A DNA stretch of 64,000 nucleotides from Microcoleus vaginatus HSN003 (lineage in GTDB: Bacteria > Cyanobacteriota > Cyanobacteriia > Cyanobacteriales > Microcoleaceae). The notes under the pieces are model-generated. The model did no database searches and was not told the origin of the DNA. It saw only the letters and a list, made by a program, of their open reading frames with translations. Position numbers and translations under genes: made by a program. The DNA is taken from the NCBI RefSeq assembly GCF_022701255.1, contig NZ_CP031705.1, positions 5,828,001-5,892,000 of the forward strand, read 5' to 3'. Position 1 is the stretch's first letter, and every line of letters starts with the position of its first letter. Shown piece by piece: positions 54,500-63,115 of this stretch.

Positions 54500-55081
54500 A
54501 TGGTAACTGAGCAAAACTTAATCACCAGTGAAAATCAAGTAGAAACCCCCGGCATGGGACTGTGGCAGCAAATTAAAGAAGACTGGATTGCTCATGGTCG
54601 GGATTGGACAAAACCTGGATTTCGCGCTGTAGCAGTGCAGCGTTTTGGGGTCTGGAGAATGCAAATAGAACCGAAATTACTTCGAGCGCCTTTGAGCATT
54701 ATTTATCGATCGCTCTACCGAAAAGTCCGCAATAGTTACGGGATAGACTTGCCTTACACCGTTAAACTCGGGCGGCGCGTGGTGATTGAACATCAAAACG
54801 CTATTATTATTCATGGATATTGTAAAATCGGCGACGACTGCATTATCCGCCAAGGTGTAACGATGGGAAACCGCTATTTGGACAAACCGCTAGAATCCCC
54901 TCAATTGGGCGATCGGGTTAACGTCGGCGCTGGTGCAAAAATCCTCGGAAAAGTAAACTTGGGAGACGACGTAAATATCGGTGCCAATGCTGTAGTTTTA
55001 TCAGATATTCCCGCAGGCAAAACAGCAGTAGGTATCCCCGCCAAGATTCTTCAATCTACCAAAAACCAGGAAAATGCTTAG
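54500..55081 (+). CDS. Serine acetyltransferase-like hexapeptide acyltransferase
   Basis: 193 residues. An N-terminal helical part (GLWQQIKEDWIAHGRDWTKP) resembles CysE-type enzymes linked to polysaccharide loci; the C-terminal left-handed beta-helix has turns VVIEHQNAIIIHGYCKIGDD, IIRQGVTMGN, GDRVNVGAGAKILGKVNLGD and DVNIGANAVVLSDIPAGKTA, ending VGIPAKIL. The catalytic His is in IEHQNAIIIHGYC. Uses acetyl-CoA, likely on a sugar. Overlaps the next gene by 8 bp. Confidence 0.85.
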   Translation: MVTEQNLITSENQVETPGMGLWQQIKEDWIAHGRDWTKPGFRAVAVQRFGVWRMQIEPKLLRAPLSIIYRSLYRKVRNSYGIDLPYTVKLGRRVVIEHQNAIIIHGYCKIGDDCIIRQGVTMGNRYLDKPLESPQLGDRVNVGAGAKILGKVNLGDDVNIGANAVVLSDIPAGKTAVGIPAKILQSTKNQENA

Positions 55082-55730
55082 ATCAACATTGCAAAAAATT
55101 ATCCGCCATCTTGCCATGCGTTACGGCAAGTTCCCTGGTCTTTACGTCCAATTCTGTAACCCTGGTTCCAAAGAATACACAGAATTTCTCCGCCGCCACG
55201 GCAACTTGTACGCGATCGGCGAAAATTGCAGCATCTGGCCCAATACCGTCTTTGGAGATCCCGCCTACATCCGCATCGGCAACAACGTTCACTTCTCATC
55301 TTGTACCTTGCTCGGCCACGATGGCTCGATCGCCATGCTTGACCGGGCTTACAACGTTAAACTAGAGGCCGTAGGCAAGATAGATATCCGCGACAACGTA
55401 TTTATCGGCTTCAATGCGATCATCCTTCGCAACGTCACCATCGGCCCAAATGCGATCGTCGCCGCCGGTGCCGTCGTCACCAAAGATGTCGCCGAGGGCG
55501 ATATAGTGGCCGGCGTCCCCGCCAGACCGATCGGCCGCGTCGAAGACTTAGTGAAAAAATTGCAAGCCGAAACTGAAAGCCTGCCCTGGGCCGATTTGAT
55601 TAAGAGCCGCGAGGGCAGCTTCGACCCCGAAATTGAACCCGAGCTCGTAAAGTTACGAGTGTCGCACTTCTACGGCAACACATCAACTCCAACTGCAGCG
55701 CAATTCTCACAATCTCACTCGTCAAGTTAG
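55074..55730 (+). CDS. Hexapeptide-repeat acyltransferase (WbbJ-like)
   Basis: 218 residues. Left-handed beta-helix about 40-155: NLYAIGENCSIWPNTVFGDP, YIRIGNNVHFSSCTLLGHDG, IDIRDNVFIGFNAIILRNVT, IGPNAIVAAGAVVTKDVAEG and the ending VAGVPARPIG. The C-terminal 60 residues form a helix-rich tail (RVEDLVKKLQAETESLPWAD). Start overlaps the previous stop region, so the two are coupled. Its 3' part is copied, with decay, in the chimeric pseudogene at 61242-61472. Confidence 0.85.
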   Translation: MLRSTLQKIIRHLAMRYGKFPGLYVQFCNPGSKEYTEFLRRHGNLYAIGENCSIWPNTVFGDPAYIRIGNNVHFSSCTLLGHDGSIAMLDRAYNVKLEAVGKIDIRDNVFIGFNAIILRNVTIGPNAIVAAGAVVTKDVAEGDIVAGVPARPIGRVEDLVKKLQAETESLPWADLIKSREGSFDPEIEPELVKLRVSHFYGNTSTPTAAQFSQSHSSS

Positions 55731-55798
55731 AGATTCCTCTTAAGATAAACCGCACAAATAGGCACAATTGTCTACATCATTAAAACACTGCACAAACA

Positions 55799-56314
55799 AT
55801 GGTTGAGTCAATCACTAAGTCAATCATTTCTGCTACAGAAGCAGACTGGAGCCGCGAAAAATCTAGCAAGTGGTGGCAACCCAGTCGCCAACTGCTCAAA
55901 TCTATCCGCAACTATCAACATTGGCAGAAGCAGGGTGGAATGGCAGGATCTATTTTATGCCGTTGGAACGTGATCCAGCATCGATTTTGGAGCGTTGTAA
56001 CTGCAACAGACATCCCTTTAAACTGCCAAATAGAAGGAGGACTGGTGTTGCCTCATCCTAATGGCATTGTCATTCATCCCAGTGCTTCCATTGGCCCTAA
56101 CTGTCTGATTCTTCAACAGGTGACAATTGTGGGTGATGTCAAAATCGGCGGTCACGTCGATATCGGTGCAGGAGCTAAAATTATTCGCTCCGTAACGATC
56201 GGCGATCATGCTTTGATTGGTGCTAATGCTGTAGTGATTTGTGACGTACCACCAGGTGCAACCGCCGTGGGAATTCCCGCAAAAATCATCGAAAAAAAAA
56301 ACCAGGAAGTCTGA
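55799..56314 (+). CDS. Serine acetyltransferase-like hexapeptide acyltransferase
   Basis: 171 residues. Short N-terminal helices, then beta-helix: IEGGLVLPHPNGIVIHPSAS (catalytic His in PHPNGIVIH), IGPNCLILQQVTIVGDVKIG, VDIGAGAKIIRSVTIGDHAL and IGANAVVICDVPPGATAVGI, ending PAKIIEKKNQEV. It is similar to the first of the three acyltransferases but distinct. Three such genes in a row are typical of a surface-glycan locus. Confidence 0.85.
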   Translation: MVESITKSIISATEADWSREKSSKWWQPSRQLLKSIRNYQHWQKQGGMAGSILCRWNVIQHRFWSVVTATDIPLNCQIEGGLVLPHPNGIVIHPSASIGPNCLILQQVTIVGDVKIGGHVDIGAGAKIIRSVTIGDHALIGANAVVICDVPPGATAVGIPAKIIEKKNQEV

Positions 56315-56413
56315 ACAATATTTTCTAGAAGTAGCAGAAAAATTAGGAAATTAGCGGGAATTTTATTATAATATAAAATAAACTCGTCAGTAGTCGAATT
56401 CAAGAAAGAAAAT

Positions 56414-56833
56414 TTGAAACAAATAGGATTAGTAGCGATCGGACGAAATGAAGGGCAGCGCCTCCGCCAGTGCCTAGTCTCGGCCACAGACAAAGTTGCC
56501 CGCGTCGTCTAGGTCGATTCCGGCTCAACAGACGGCAGCCTAGAGTTAGCCCGATCGCTCGGAGCCGATACAGTAGAACTCGACTTATCTATACCGTTTA
56601 CCGCAGCACGCGCCAGAAACGAAGGCTTTGCCCGCTTGCTGGAACTAGCACCCGACATAGAATTGGTCCAATTTGTGGACGGTGATTGCGAATTAGTTGA
56701 GGGATGGCTCCAGAGAGTCGCACAATAACTGGCAGCCCAACCAGAATTAGCAGCAGTCGGCTGCCGCACGAGACATTCCCCGCAGCCACAGCTTGCAGGA
56801 TCAATTTTGATCGATAAACACTACTCAAACTAA
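56414..56833 (+). pseudogene. Family 2 glycosyltransferase remnant with two nonsense codons
   Basis: From TTG 56414: KQIGLVAIGRNEGQRLRQCL, then ATDKVARVV-stop (TAG at 56510) where the family has Y or F, VDSGSTDGSLELARSLGADT, TAARARNEGFARLLELAP, LVQFVDGDCELVEGWL, and a second stop (TAA at 56726) before LAAQPELAAVGCRTRHSPQP. It ends near 56833, so the C-terminal half is gone. Its 5' flank is duplicated at about 61205-61262. Confidence 0.8.
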
Positions 56834-56845
56834 AACAATAATTCA

Positions 56846-57994
56846 ATGGATACACTCAAAAAGCCAGCGCACATTGCTATTTATCTGCATTGCCTGTTCA
56901 ATGGGGGTATAGAGCGGGTAATGTTGAACTTAACCCGCAATTTTGTAGCTCGCGGTGTCAAGGTAGATTTGGTAATTAACTTTCCCGGAAATCTTTTCCT
57001 GTGGGACTTTCCCCCGTCGGTTCGGATTATCAACCTTGAAGCTGAAAAGATATTAACAAGAGTTCCTAAATTAGTGCGTTACCTGCGACAGGAACAACCC
57101 ACAGCTTTAATGTCAGCAAATCATTTTGCTAACGAAGTAGCACTATTGAGTAAGCATTTTGCTGGCTTACCGACACGGGTGGTGGTATCAGAACACACGC
57201 ATCTTTCCCAGGAAGTGGGAAATTCCTCTCCCTTAACGTTGAAGCATTGGTCGCCTCTGACAGCGCGACTTTTCTACCCCTGGGCCGACGGCATAGTAGC
57301 AGTTTCTCAAGGAGTAGCTGAAGACGTAGCGGCTATAACTGGCTTAGCTGCCGAGCGAATCCAGGTAATTAACAACCCAATAGAGATTGATGAAATCATA
57401 GAAAAAGGTAAAGAACCTCTAGACCACCCGTGGTTTAATTCTCCAAAATTGCCTGTAATTCTGGGAGTGGGGAGATTAGAAAAGCAAAAAAATTTTTCTA
57501 ACTTAATTAATGCTTTTGCTAAAGTACGACAGGTGCGCTCGGCTCGGCTCATGATTTTAGGCGAGGGGTCAGAGCGGGAGCGACTGGAATATCTAATCCG
57601 CGAATTGGGCTTGGAAAATGACGTGGCAATGCCCGGTTTTGTAAGAAATCCTTTTGCATACATGGCACGATCTACAGTATTTGTCTTGTCTTCATCTTGG
57701 GAAGGCCGGCCGGTGGTACTGGGAGAAGTAATGGCTTTGGGAACCCCAATTGTTTCTACAAATTGCAAAAGCGGCCCGTATGAAATTTTAGACGGAGGCA
57801 AGTACGGCGAGCTAGTTCCAGTAGGCGATACTGAAGCGCTGGCACAAGGTATTTTAAAAGTATTGTCCGGTCAAACAAAGCCTGCCGATCCAGCTTGGCT
57901 TGCCCAATTCAACCTGGAGGGTACTGCTCAAAAATATCTGGATATTCTGGGCATCAGTGATTGCGGATTCCGCTCAGCAGTTCCGGTAAAGTAA
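56846..57994 (+). CDS. Family 4 glycosyltransferase
   Basis: 382 residues, GT-B fold. N-terminal domain with FNGGIERVMLNLTRNFVARG (G-G-E-V motif); C-terminal domain with ILGVGRLEKQKNFSNLINAF, RLMILGEGSERERLEYLIRE, VAMPGFVRNPFAYMARSTVF and the EX7E motif SWEGRPVVLGEVMALGTPIV. Retaining transferase for nucleotide sugars, probably for the same surface polymer as its neighbours. The ATG is 13 bp after the pseudogene. Confidence 0.92.
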   Translation: MDTLKKPAHIAIYLHCLFNGGIERVMLNLTRNFVARGVKVDLVINFPGNLFLWDFPPSVRIINLEAEKILTRVPKLVRYLRQEQPTALMSANHFANEVALLSKHFAGLPTRVVVSEHTHLSQEVGNSSPLTLKHWSPLTARLFYPWADGIVAVSQGVAEDVAAITGLAAERIQVINNPIEIDEIIEKGKEPLDHPWFNSPKLPVILGVGRLEKQKNFSNLINAFAKVRQVRSARLMILGEGSERERLEYLIRELGLENDVAMPGFVRNPFAYMARSTVFVLSSSWEGRPVVLGEVMALGTPIVSTNCKSGPYEILDGGKYGELVPVGDTEALAQGILKVLSGQTKPADPAWLAQFNLEGTAQKYLDILGISDCGFRSAVPVK

Positions 57995-58041
57995 CTACAA
58001 TACTTCTAGGGGCGGGTTTCACCACAAATTTACAATTCAGA

Positions 58042-58163
58042 CTAGCAATCTACATCAAACCGCCCCCAAAGAAATCGACAGAATTTGATTAGGGGCAATT
58101 CCACTGGTGGCAGAGAGACAAAAATGTATGGCTGGCTCACCGATCGAGACAGTAAATTGCGAA
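58042..58163 (-). pseudogene. Remnant of the 5' end of a second GT4 gene (paralogue of the one at 61644-63911)
   Basis: Read on the minus strand with the insertion sequence removed (joining 59843-59857 to 58163 downward), it gives MLNLSYLFAIYCLDR, a stop, then ASHTFLSLCHQWNCP. The intact paralogue starts MLNLSSLFPIYCSDRAVSHI and continues FFSLCEPWNYP. The match covers about 31 codons and then fades. The IS5-like element sits between codons 5 and 8. Confidence 0.75.
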
Positions 58164-58220
58164 TAAATAGGGCTTGCTGAATAATCGAGCGCAAACCAAT
58201 AACAGGAGCGATCGATATAT

Positions 58221-59275
58221 TCAAGCTCGATTTAAGATAAGCTTTTCCTGAGTTAATCCACTCCAATTATAATGGGAGATTATCATCAATCCCAAAACAG
58301 GTGTTCTTTTTCCAAATAGACATAAAAACACACAAAAAACCCGGCGCCACCAGGTAGTAAGGTTCATTACCAAAAAAGTAATTGCAATAACTGTACCAGA
58401 TGTATTATCAAGTTTTGCCATCACTCGATTGAGACCGAATCTTCGTTTCCCTTGCCCAAACTTTCCCTCTATCGCATTTCTAATTCTTTCATCATATGCG
58501 GCTTGCTTCTTTTTTGATTTACTGACGTTGGCTGGCGGTCTTCCTAGGGGCGGTCCACTGATTCTAATGCCTCTTTCTTTGCACCAAGCTCGGTTTTCTC
58601 TTGTTCGATAAATGCGATCTGCATGAACTGACTCTGGATAATACCCTGTGAATCTATAATAAGCTTCTACTTGTGCTTTTAAGTCCCCTGATTCGTTAAA
58701 ATTATCCCAGCTCATCCGGTCTAAAAATACATATCCTTCAAAACAACTGGCGGATAGTTTAGCTCCAAACTCTACGCTTTTCCCGGCCTTTCCTCTGACA
58801 ATAGGACGAATATGGGGTTGACTTAAACTTACTATTCTATCCTCCATACTGTGTTTATTATTGTCAAATAACCATTGTTGTTGGCGAGAGACTTCTGTGA
58901 GGACTAGCCTGGTTTTATATTGCTTTTTATTCAGACCTTCTATGGTCGCACCTGCATCAATTAGCTGTTCAATATGAGCTAGGTTTCTTTTGATGTATTG
59001 AAGTTGTTTTTTAATTGCCTGTCTTCTTTTGTTACGGGTGGGTCGTCTTTTTTTCGCTACTGCCAAGTAGTCTTTTCTTGCTAGATTACGGTAGGTTCTT
59101 GGTTTTTTATGGGTTTTTTCTTTGATGTGTTTATACAGGATGTCTATAATTTTTTCTGTATGAACTCTGGCTCCATTTAATAGTCCTAAATCGGTCGGAT
59201 AACTAATGTCTGCTGGGGCACAGGTTGCATCTATGATTAGTTTACCGCGATTGAGTGACTCATTTCTGCCGTCCG
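58221..59275 (-). CDS. IS5-like transposase, second frame (DDE core)
   Basis: Open from about 59275 downward; the in-frame ATG at 59066 is not the natural start. NRGKLIIDATCAPADISYPT gives the first catalytic Asp, SVHADRIYRTRENRAWCKER the second Asp, and RNAIEGKFGQGKRRFGLNRV the Glu. It is entered from the first frame by a -1 shift (or +1 slippage) at the poly-A run 59280-59291 (T12 on the plus strand). Confidence 0.8.
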
Positions 59276-59716
59276 AATCCTTTTTTTTTTTTCGGGTTTG
59301 GTTGGGGCGAGGGAGCGCATTTTTTCGACCATGCGTTCGTTGACTTTATTAATTAGGTTGGGACTGATTCGTTGCCGAAAGTGTACTAATAGAGATGGGT
59401 CAAATGGTAGTTCATTACTGTAGATGGATTGACCGATAAAGTATTGTAGATAGGGGTTTTCACGGATCTGTTCGACTGTTTCCCGATCGCTAATTCCGAG
59501 TTTTTCTTTGATGATTAATGCCCCCAACGCCATCCGAAAGGATTTGGCTGGTGCACCCATTTCTGTGGGGAAGTTTTTAGCATATTCTGCTTCAAATTCT
59601 GACCACGGGATTACTTGGGTCATTTTTACCCAACGGTTATCTGGTGACAAGCTGCCACATAAGGGCAGTTCAAACTCGGATGGGGGTTTTGGGGCCAGCT
59701 CAACTTTTCGGTACAC
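59237..59716 (-). CDS. IS5-like transposase, first frame (InsH N-terminal domain)
   Basis: 159 residues from GTG 59716. SFRMALGALIIKEKLGISDR and YLQYFIGQSIYSNELPFDPS are the DUF772-type N-terminal domain of IS5 transposases. After PTKPEKKK the frame ends in a short tail, stopping 11 codons beyond the A12 run. A fusion with the next frame would be about 490 residues, the usual length for this group. Confidence 0.8.
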   Translation of the reverse strand: MYRKVELAPKPPSEFELPLCGSLSPDNRWVKMTQVIPWSEFEAEYAKNFPTEMGAPAKSFRMALGALIIKEKLGISDRETVEQIRENPYLQYFIGQSIYSNELPFDPSLLVHFRQRISPNLINKVNERMVEKMRSLAPTKPEKKKRIRTAEMSHSIAVN

Positions 59717-60003
59717 GATCGCAGGTGGTGATGCACGGGTTTTGACCTATTTTACCTATTTATCTTGCACTTTACTCTCGAGCGCGCGATCGAAACCTTT
59801 CGCCACGCAATATGCTATCGATTATTCAGCAAGCCCTAAATAACTTAAATTTAGCATTTGTGACCGAGCCGCACTCAGAAGTATGGGTGTGGTTTAATGC
59901 ACAATAAGCTATAGCAATCCTAAATGATTCACAAAATTTTACCAATTACAATGGTTGTTGAGTATAATAATACTTGTCTACTGGATAGTAGTGAAAAAAC
60001 AAT

Positions 60004-60915
60004 ATGTCTGAGCAGCAATCTTTAAAAGAGTTAAGGGATTTTATCGATAGCAACCCCGACCCGAGAGAACTGAAACGAGCTTTAGCAGTAATGATGTGGA
60101 TTGAGGGCGTACCTTGTTCTGAGATTAAAAAAATATTAAATGTATCAGCAACATTTATCAGTCAATGTAAAATAAAATTTATCAAAGATGGAGTTAAAGA
60201 ATTAAAACTGAAATATCAGGGGTCAAAAGCATATCTAAGTCGAGAACAACGCCGGGAAATTATCAATTACTTAGATGCTCAAGAGTATTTGAGCTTACAG
60301 GAGGTTCGGGAATACATAGAAGACAAGTATGATGTTCGCTTCAAATCAAGTCAAAGCTATTATACATTGCTTGATGAAGCCAAGATTAGCGGGAAGAAAA
60401 CTCAAAAGAAGAATCCCAAAAAAAACGATAAATTGGTAGAAACCAAGAAGATAGAAATAGAGAGAATATTAGAAGAAAACCGAGAAGAGATAGAAGCGGG
60501 AATACTTGTGGTGTATATGATTGATGAATGTCATCTGCTTTGGGGCGATGTCTGTGGATATGTTTGGGGAAAGACTAATAAAAGAGTAGAAGTGCCCATG
60601 ACAAATCAGAGAGAAAGACAAACATATTTTGGTGCTTTAAATTATCAAACAAAACAATTTTTTGTGCGAGAATATGGAGCCGGAAATTCCGCAAATACAG
60701 TTTTGTTTGTAAAATACCTTCAAAGTCTAAATACAGGAGCGAGAATTTTAATATTTTGGGATGGGGCAAGTTATCATAAATACGCCGAAATGCGAGAATA
60801 TCTTGGCCTGGTTAATCAGGATTTAGAAAAATCTGAATGGTTGATAAGATGTGAATTATTTGCACCTAATGCACTCCTTGCAAAACCCTGTAGAAGATAT
60901 TTGGCTCCAAGGTAA
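60004..60915 (+). CDS. IS630-family transposase, first frame
   Basis: 303 residues. HTH part about 15-60 (VPCSEIKKILNVSATFISQC), second helical domain, then DDE core: first Asp in VVYMIDECHLLWGD near 172, second Asp in ILIFWDGASYHK near 250. The frame is lost at about 60870 (LFAPNALLAKPC), one or two codons before the site where the catalytic Glu is expected, so this frame alone is inactive. Confidence 0.85.
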   Translation: MSEQQSLKELRDFIDSNPDPRELKRALAVMMWIEGVPCSEIKKILNVSATFISQCKIKFIKDGVKELKLKYQGSKAYLSREQRREIINYLDAQEYLSLQEVREYIEDKYDVRFKSSQSYYTLLDEAKISGKKTQKKNPKKNDKLVETKKIEIERILEENREEIEAGILVVYMIDECHLLWGDVCGYVWGKTNKRVEVPMTNQRERQTYFGALNYQTKQFFVREYGAGNSANTVLFVKYLQSLNTGARILIFWDGASYHKYAEMREYLGLVNQDLEKSEWLIRCELFAPNALLAKPCRRYLAPR

Positions 60916-61066
60916 AAATTTTCTGAGAGAACATTGGTATCTCTGTAAATCTTTCCCACTTATTAAAAAACTATTTATGCTTGTAACTCATTGTCAAATT
61001 TTTGAGTTCTCCAAATTAAATATGTATGGCTTTTTTGCTAAAAAGCCTAAATTAATACCAACTTAA
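60851..61066 (+). pseudogene. IS630-family transposase, C-terminal frame
   Basis: In the next frame HSLQNPVEDIWLQGKNFLRE supplies the missing catalytic Glu (PVEDIW) and the C-terminal helix. A single-base change near 60872-60881 (10 nt where 9 are expected) separates it from the first frame. No slippery heptamer is present, so it looks like damage, not programmed shifting. Confidence 0.75.
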
Positions 61067-61204
61067 TCACGATTAGTGAAGCCGGATTTCTTTGCAACTG
61101 ATTTAGGATTGCTATACCAGTAGTTGAACACCGAAGACAGGAACTCGTTGGGATTTATTTTACAAAGATATTGTGAAGTTAGCTTGAGAGTTACTAAAAT
61201 ATTA

Positions 61205-61472
61205 AAATAACAGCTCGCGAGTCGAATTTAAGAGGTAAGAGTTGAAACAAGTTGGGTTAGTGGCGATCGCCGCCGATGCGGTCGTCACCAAAGATGTCGC
61301 CGAGCGCGCTCTGTTGGCGGCGTCCCCGCCTGGCATCAGGCGCGGGTCTTCGACGAGACTGAAAAAATTGCCAGCCCAAACTCAAACTCTACCCGGGGCC
61401 GATTTAATTAACAGTTGCGACGGCAGCCTCGACCCCGAAATAAAACCCCAGCTAGTACAGTTGCGAGTGTAG
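61205..61472 (+). pseudogene. Chimeric pseudogene: GT2 start fused to acyltransferase tail
   Basis: 61205-61262 matches the 5' flank and first codons of the GT2 remnant at 56375-56434 (KQVGLVAI versus KQIGLVAI). At the shared GCGATCG site it switches to a copy of 55447-55690: AADAVVTKDVAE, then a diverged part, then LPGADLINSCDGSLDPEIKP and LVQLRV-stop. The similarity goes on past the stop to about 61505. It cannot encode either enzyme. Confidence 0.8.
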
Positions 61473-61643
61473 CATTTCTACCGCAACACATCAATTCCAA
61501 CTGCGGTGCGAGGGGCTTTGACCCAACCAAATTTTAACAAATAGGGCTAAGATTTTGCGTTTAAAATTCAACAAAAGCCTCAGGCTTTGAGTCGTAGGAG
61601 CCTCCACAACCTCAAATTTTTTCCCTCACTTTTCAAGCTGGTT
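61473..61643. other. Spacer, end of the duplicated acyltransferase tail
   Basis: The first about 30 bp (CAACACATCAATTCCAACTG) still match the 3' part of the gene at 55074-55730. No gene in the rest. Confidence 0.5.
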
Positions 61644-61965
61644 TCAATCTTTCGAGTACCAACTCAGCGCGCCGCCGTGCAACTTTTCCCACGTAAATTC
61701 CTGTGCCCGCTCGCGGGCAGAGTCACTCATCCCAAGCCGCAACTCGGCACAACCAGCTAGCTGTTGCAAGCCCGTCACTAGGGCTTCTTCATCATAGGGC
61801 GAAACAATTATGCCATCTTTGCCATCTCGAACAACGCCGCCCGCTCCCATAGGGGACGTTAGAACTGGCAAACCGTTAGCCATCGCTTCATAAGTAACCA
61901 GCGGACTACCTTCTTCGAGACTGGGAAACGCAAAAAAGTCAGCTTCGCGATAAGCAAAGGCAATA

Positions 61966-63115
61966 TAGCGTTTCTCAGAAAGATGAGGTACAATAACAGC
62001 AGTGAGTAAACCAATTCCCAAGATCGGATAATGTAACTTGATTGAACGCAAACTCTATCGCTTTTGCTAATTCTCGATAATTAGTCGTCTTGATAGAACG
62101 GAGAATGTTTTTGAGTTTTGACCATAAATGTTCAATTGGTGAGAAGTCGGGCGAATAGGGCGACAAGTATATTAATTTTGCCCCTTTCTTTTTGATGGCT
62201 TTTTCTATTTCTTCTCCGGTAGGAATAGTACAATTATCCATCACTACACAAACCGCTTTCCAGAGTTTTGGTACTAGCTTTCGGATAATAAAAGCCTCAA
62301 ATGTAATTGTATCAGTTGTACCTGTTAAATTGATGGATGTTAGGATTTCGTTGACCGATATAGCTCCAATTATTGAGACATTTCTGCCCCGTTTATTCGG
62401 TTTTGGCCCCTGGGCTCTTGAACCTTTTAGCCTCCCTTGCATATAACCTAACCATTGCCAAGTTTACTCCACATTCATCAATGAATATTAAGTCTTTCAA
62501 ACAAATTTGTCGAATTTTTTGCCAGAACTAATATCGCAGTTTCTGAACTCTTTCACTGCCTTTGTCTGACGGGAAAAGAGTTTTTTTTTAAGGTCATGTT
62601 TAAGAGTTTTGCCATTCTTCCCATCGTTGCTACGCTGATGGTAAAACCAATTTTTTGGTAGAGTAAATAACGGAGTTCTTCGAGAGTCGCATCATTATTT
62701 TCTTCAATCAATTTCGCGCTTAATCAGCAGTTGCTCTGCATTCAGTTTTAATTTGACTCCGCATCGCTCAGTTCGAGGAGCAATATTTTGGGTCTCACGA
62801 TACTGTTTAATTATTTTTTGGACAAAACTTAGGGCTACACAAAAACGGTTGGCTATTGCTCTTTGTGACAGCGGTTCATTATGGTACACGTCCATAATTT
62901 TTTGTCTAAAATCAATCGAATAAGTTTTCATTTTTACTAATGTGTGATACTTGCTAAAATTATTGATAGTTGTCATTCGAGTGACTGCTATGGGGTGAGG
63001 GACTACTGCTCGAAGAGCCTTCCATTTAATTAGAGCTGCATAACATTTTAGGTTTCTATATTTTTCACTCCGTTCAAGTCAGTTATATCATACCTCATCT
63101 TTCTGAGAAATGCTA
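61966..63115 (-). mobile_element. Degenerate IS630-family element, 1150 bp
   Basis: Terminal 25-bp inverted repeats differ at one base (TAGCGTTTCTCAGAAAGA versus TAGCATTTCTCAGAAAGA). TA is duplicated at 61964-61965 and 63116-63117. It is unrelated in its ends to the IS630 element at 59912. Confidence 0.88.
61981..62931 (-). pseudogene. IS630-family transposase with frameshifts
   Basis: Starts MKTYSIDFRQKIMDVYHNEP at 62931 with the HTH SQRAIANRFCVALSFVQKII. Frame breaks after KLNAEQLLIK (near 62715), then continues EENNDATLEELRYLLYQKIG, breaks again around 62600-62530, then DLIFIDECGVNLAMVRLYA (first Asp), a third break near 62440, and on through VCVVMDNCTIPTGEEIEKAI (second Asp) and YSPDFSPIEHLWSKLKNILR (Glu). 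At least two breaks, so it is inactive unless supplied in trans. Confidence 0.8.

Larger units (their letters stand above)
58170..59836 (-). mobile_element. IS5-like element, 1667 bp
   Basis: Ends are perfect 19-bp inverted repeats, GGGCTTGCTGAATAATCGA at 58170-58188 and its complement at 59818-59836. The flanks carry TAAATA on both sides (58164-58169 and 59837-59842), a likely 6-bp duplication that is confirmed by comparison with the empty paralogous site near 63890. The transposase is in two frames joined at an A12 run. Confidence 0.88.
59912..61114 (+). mobile_element. IS630-family element, 1203 bp
   Basis: Terminal inverted repeats share TAGCAATCCTAAAT and diverge after. The TA target is duplicated at 59910-59911 and 61115-61116, the IS630/Tc1 rule. 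Left and right flanks together match the paralogous sequence at 63950-63990. The transposase is frameshifted near its end. Confidence 0.85.
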
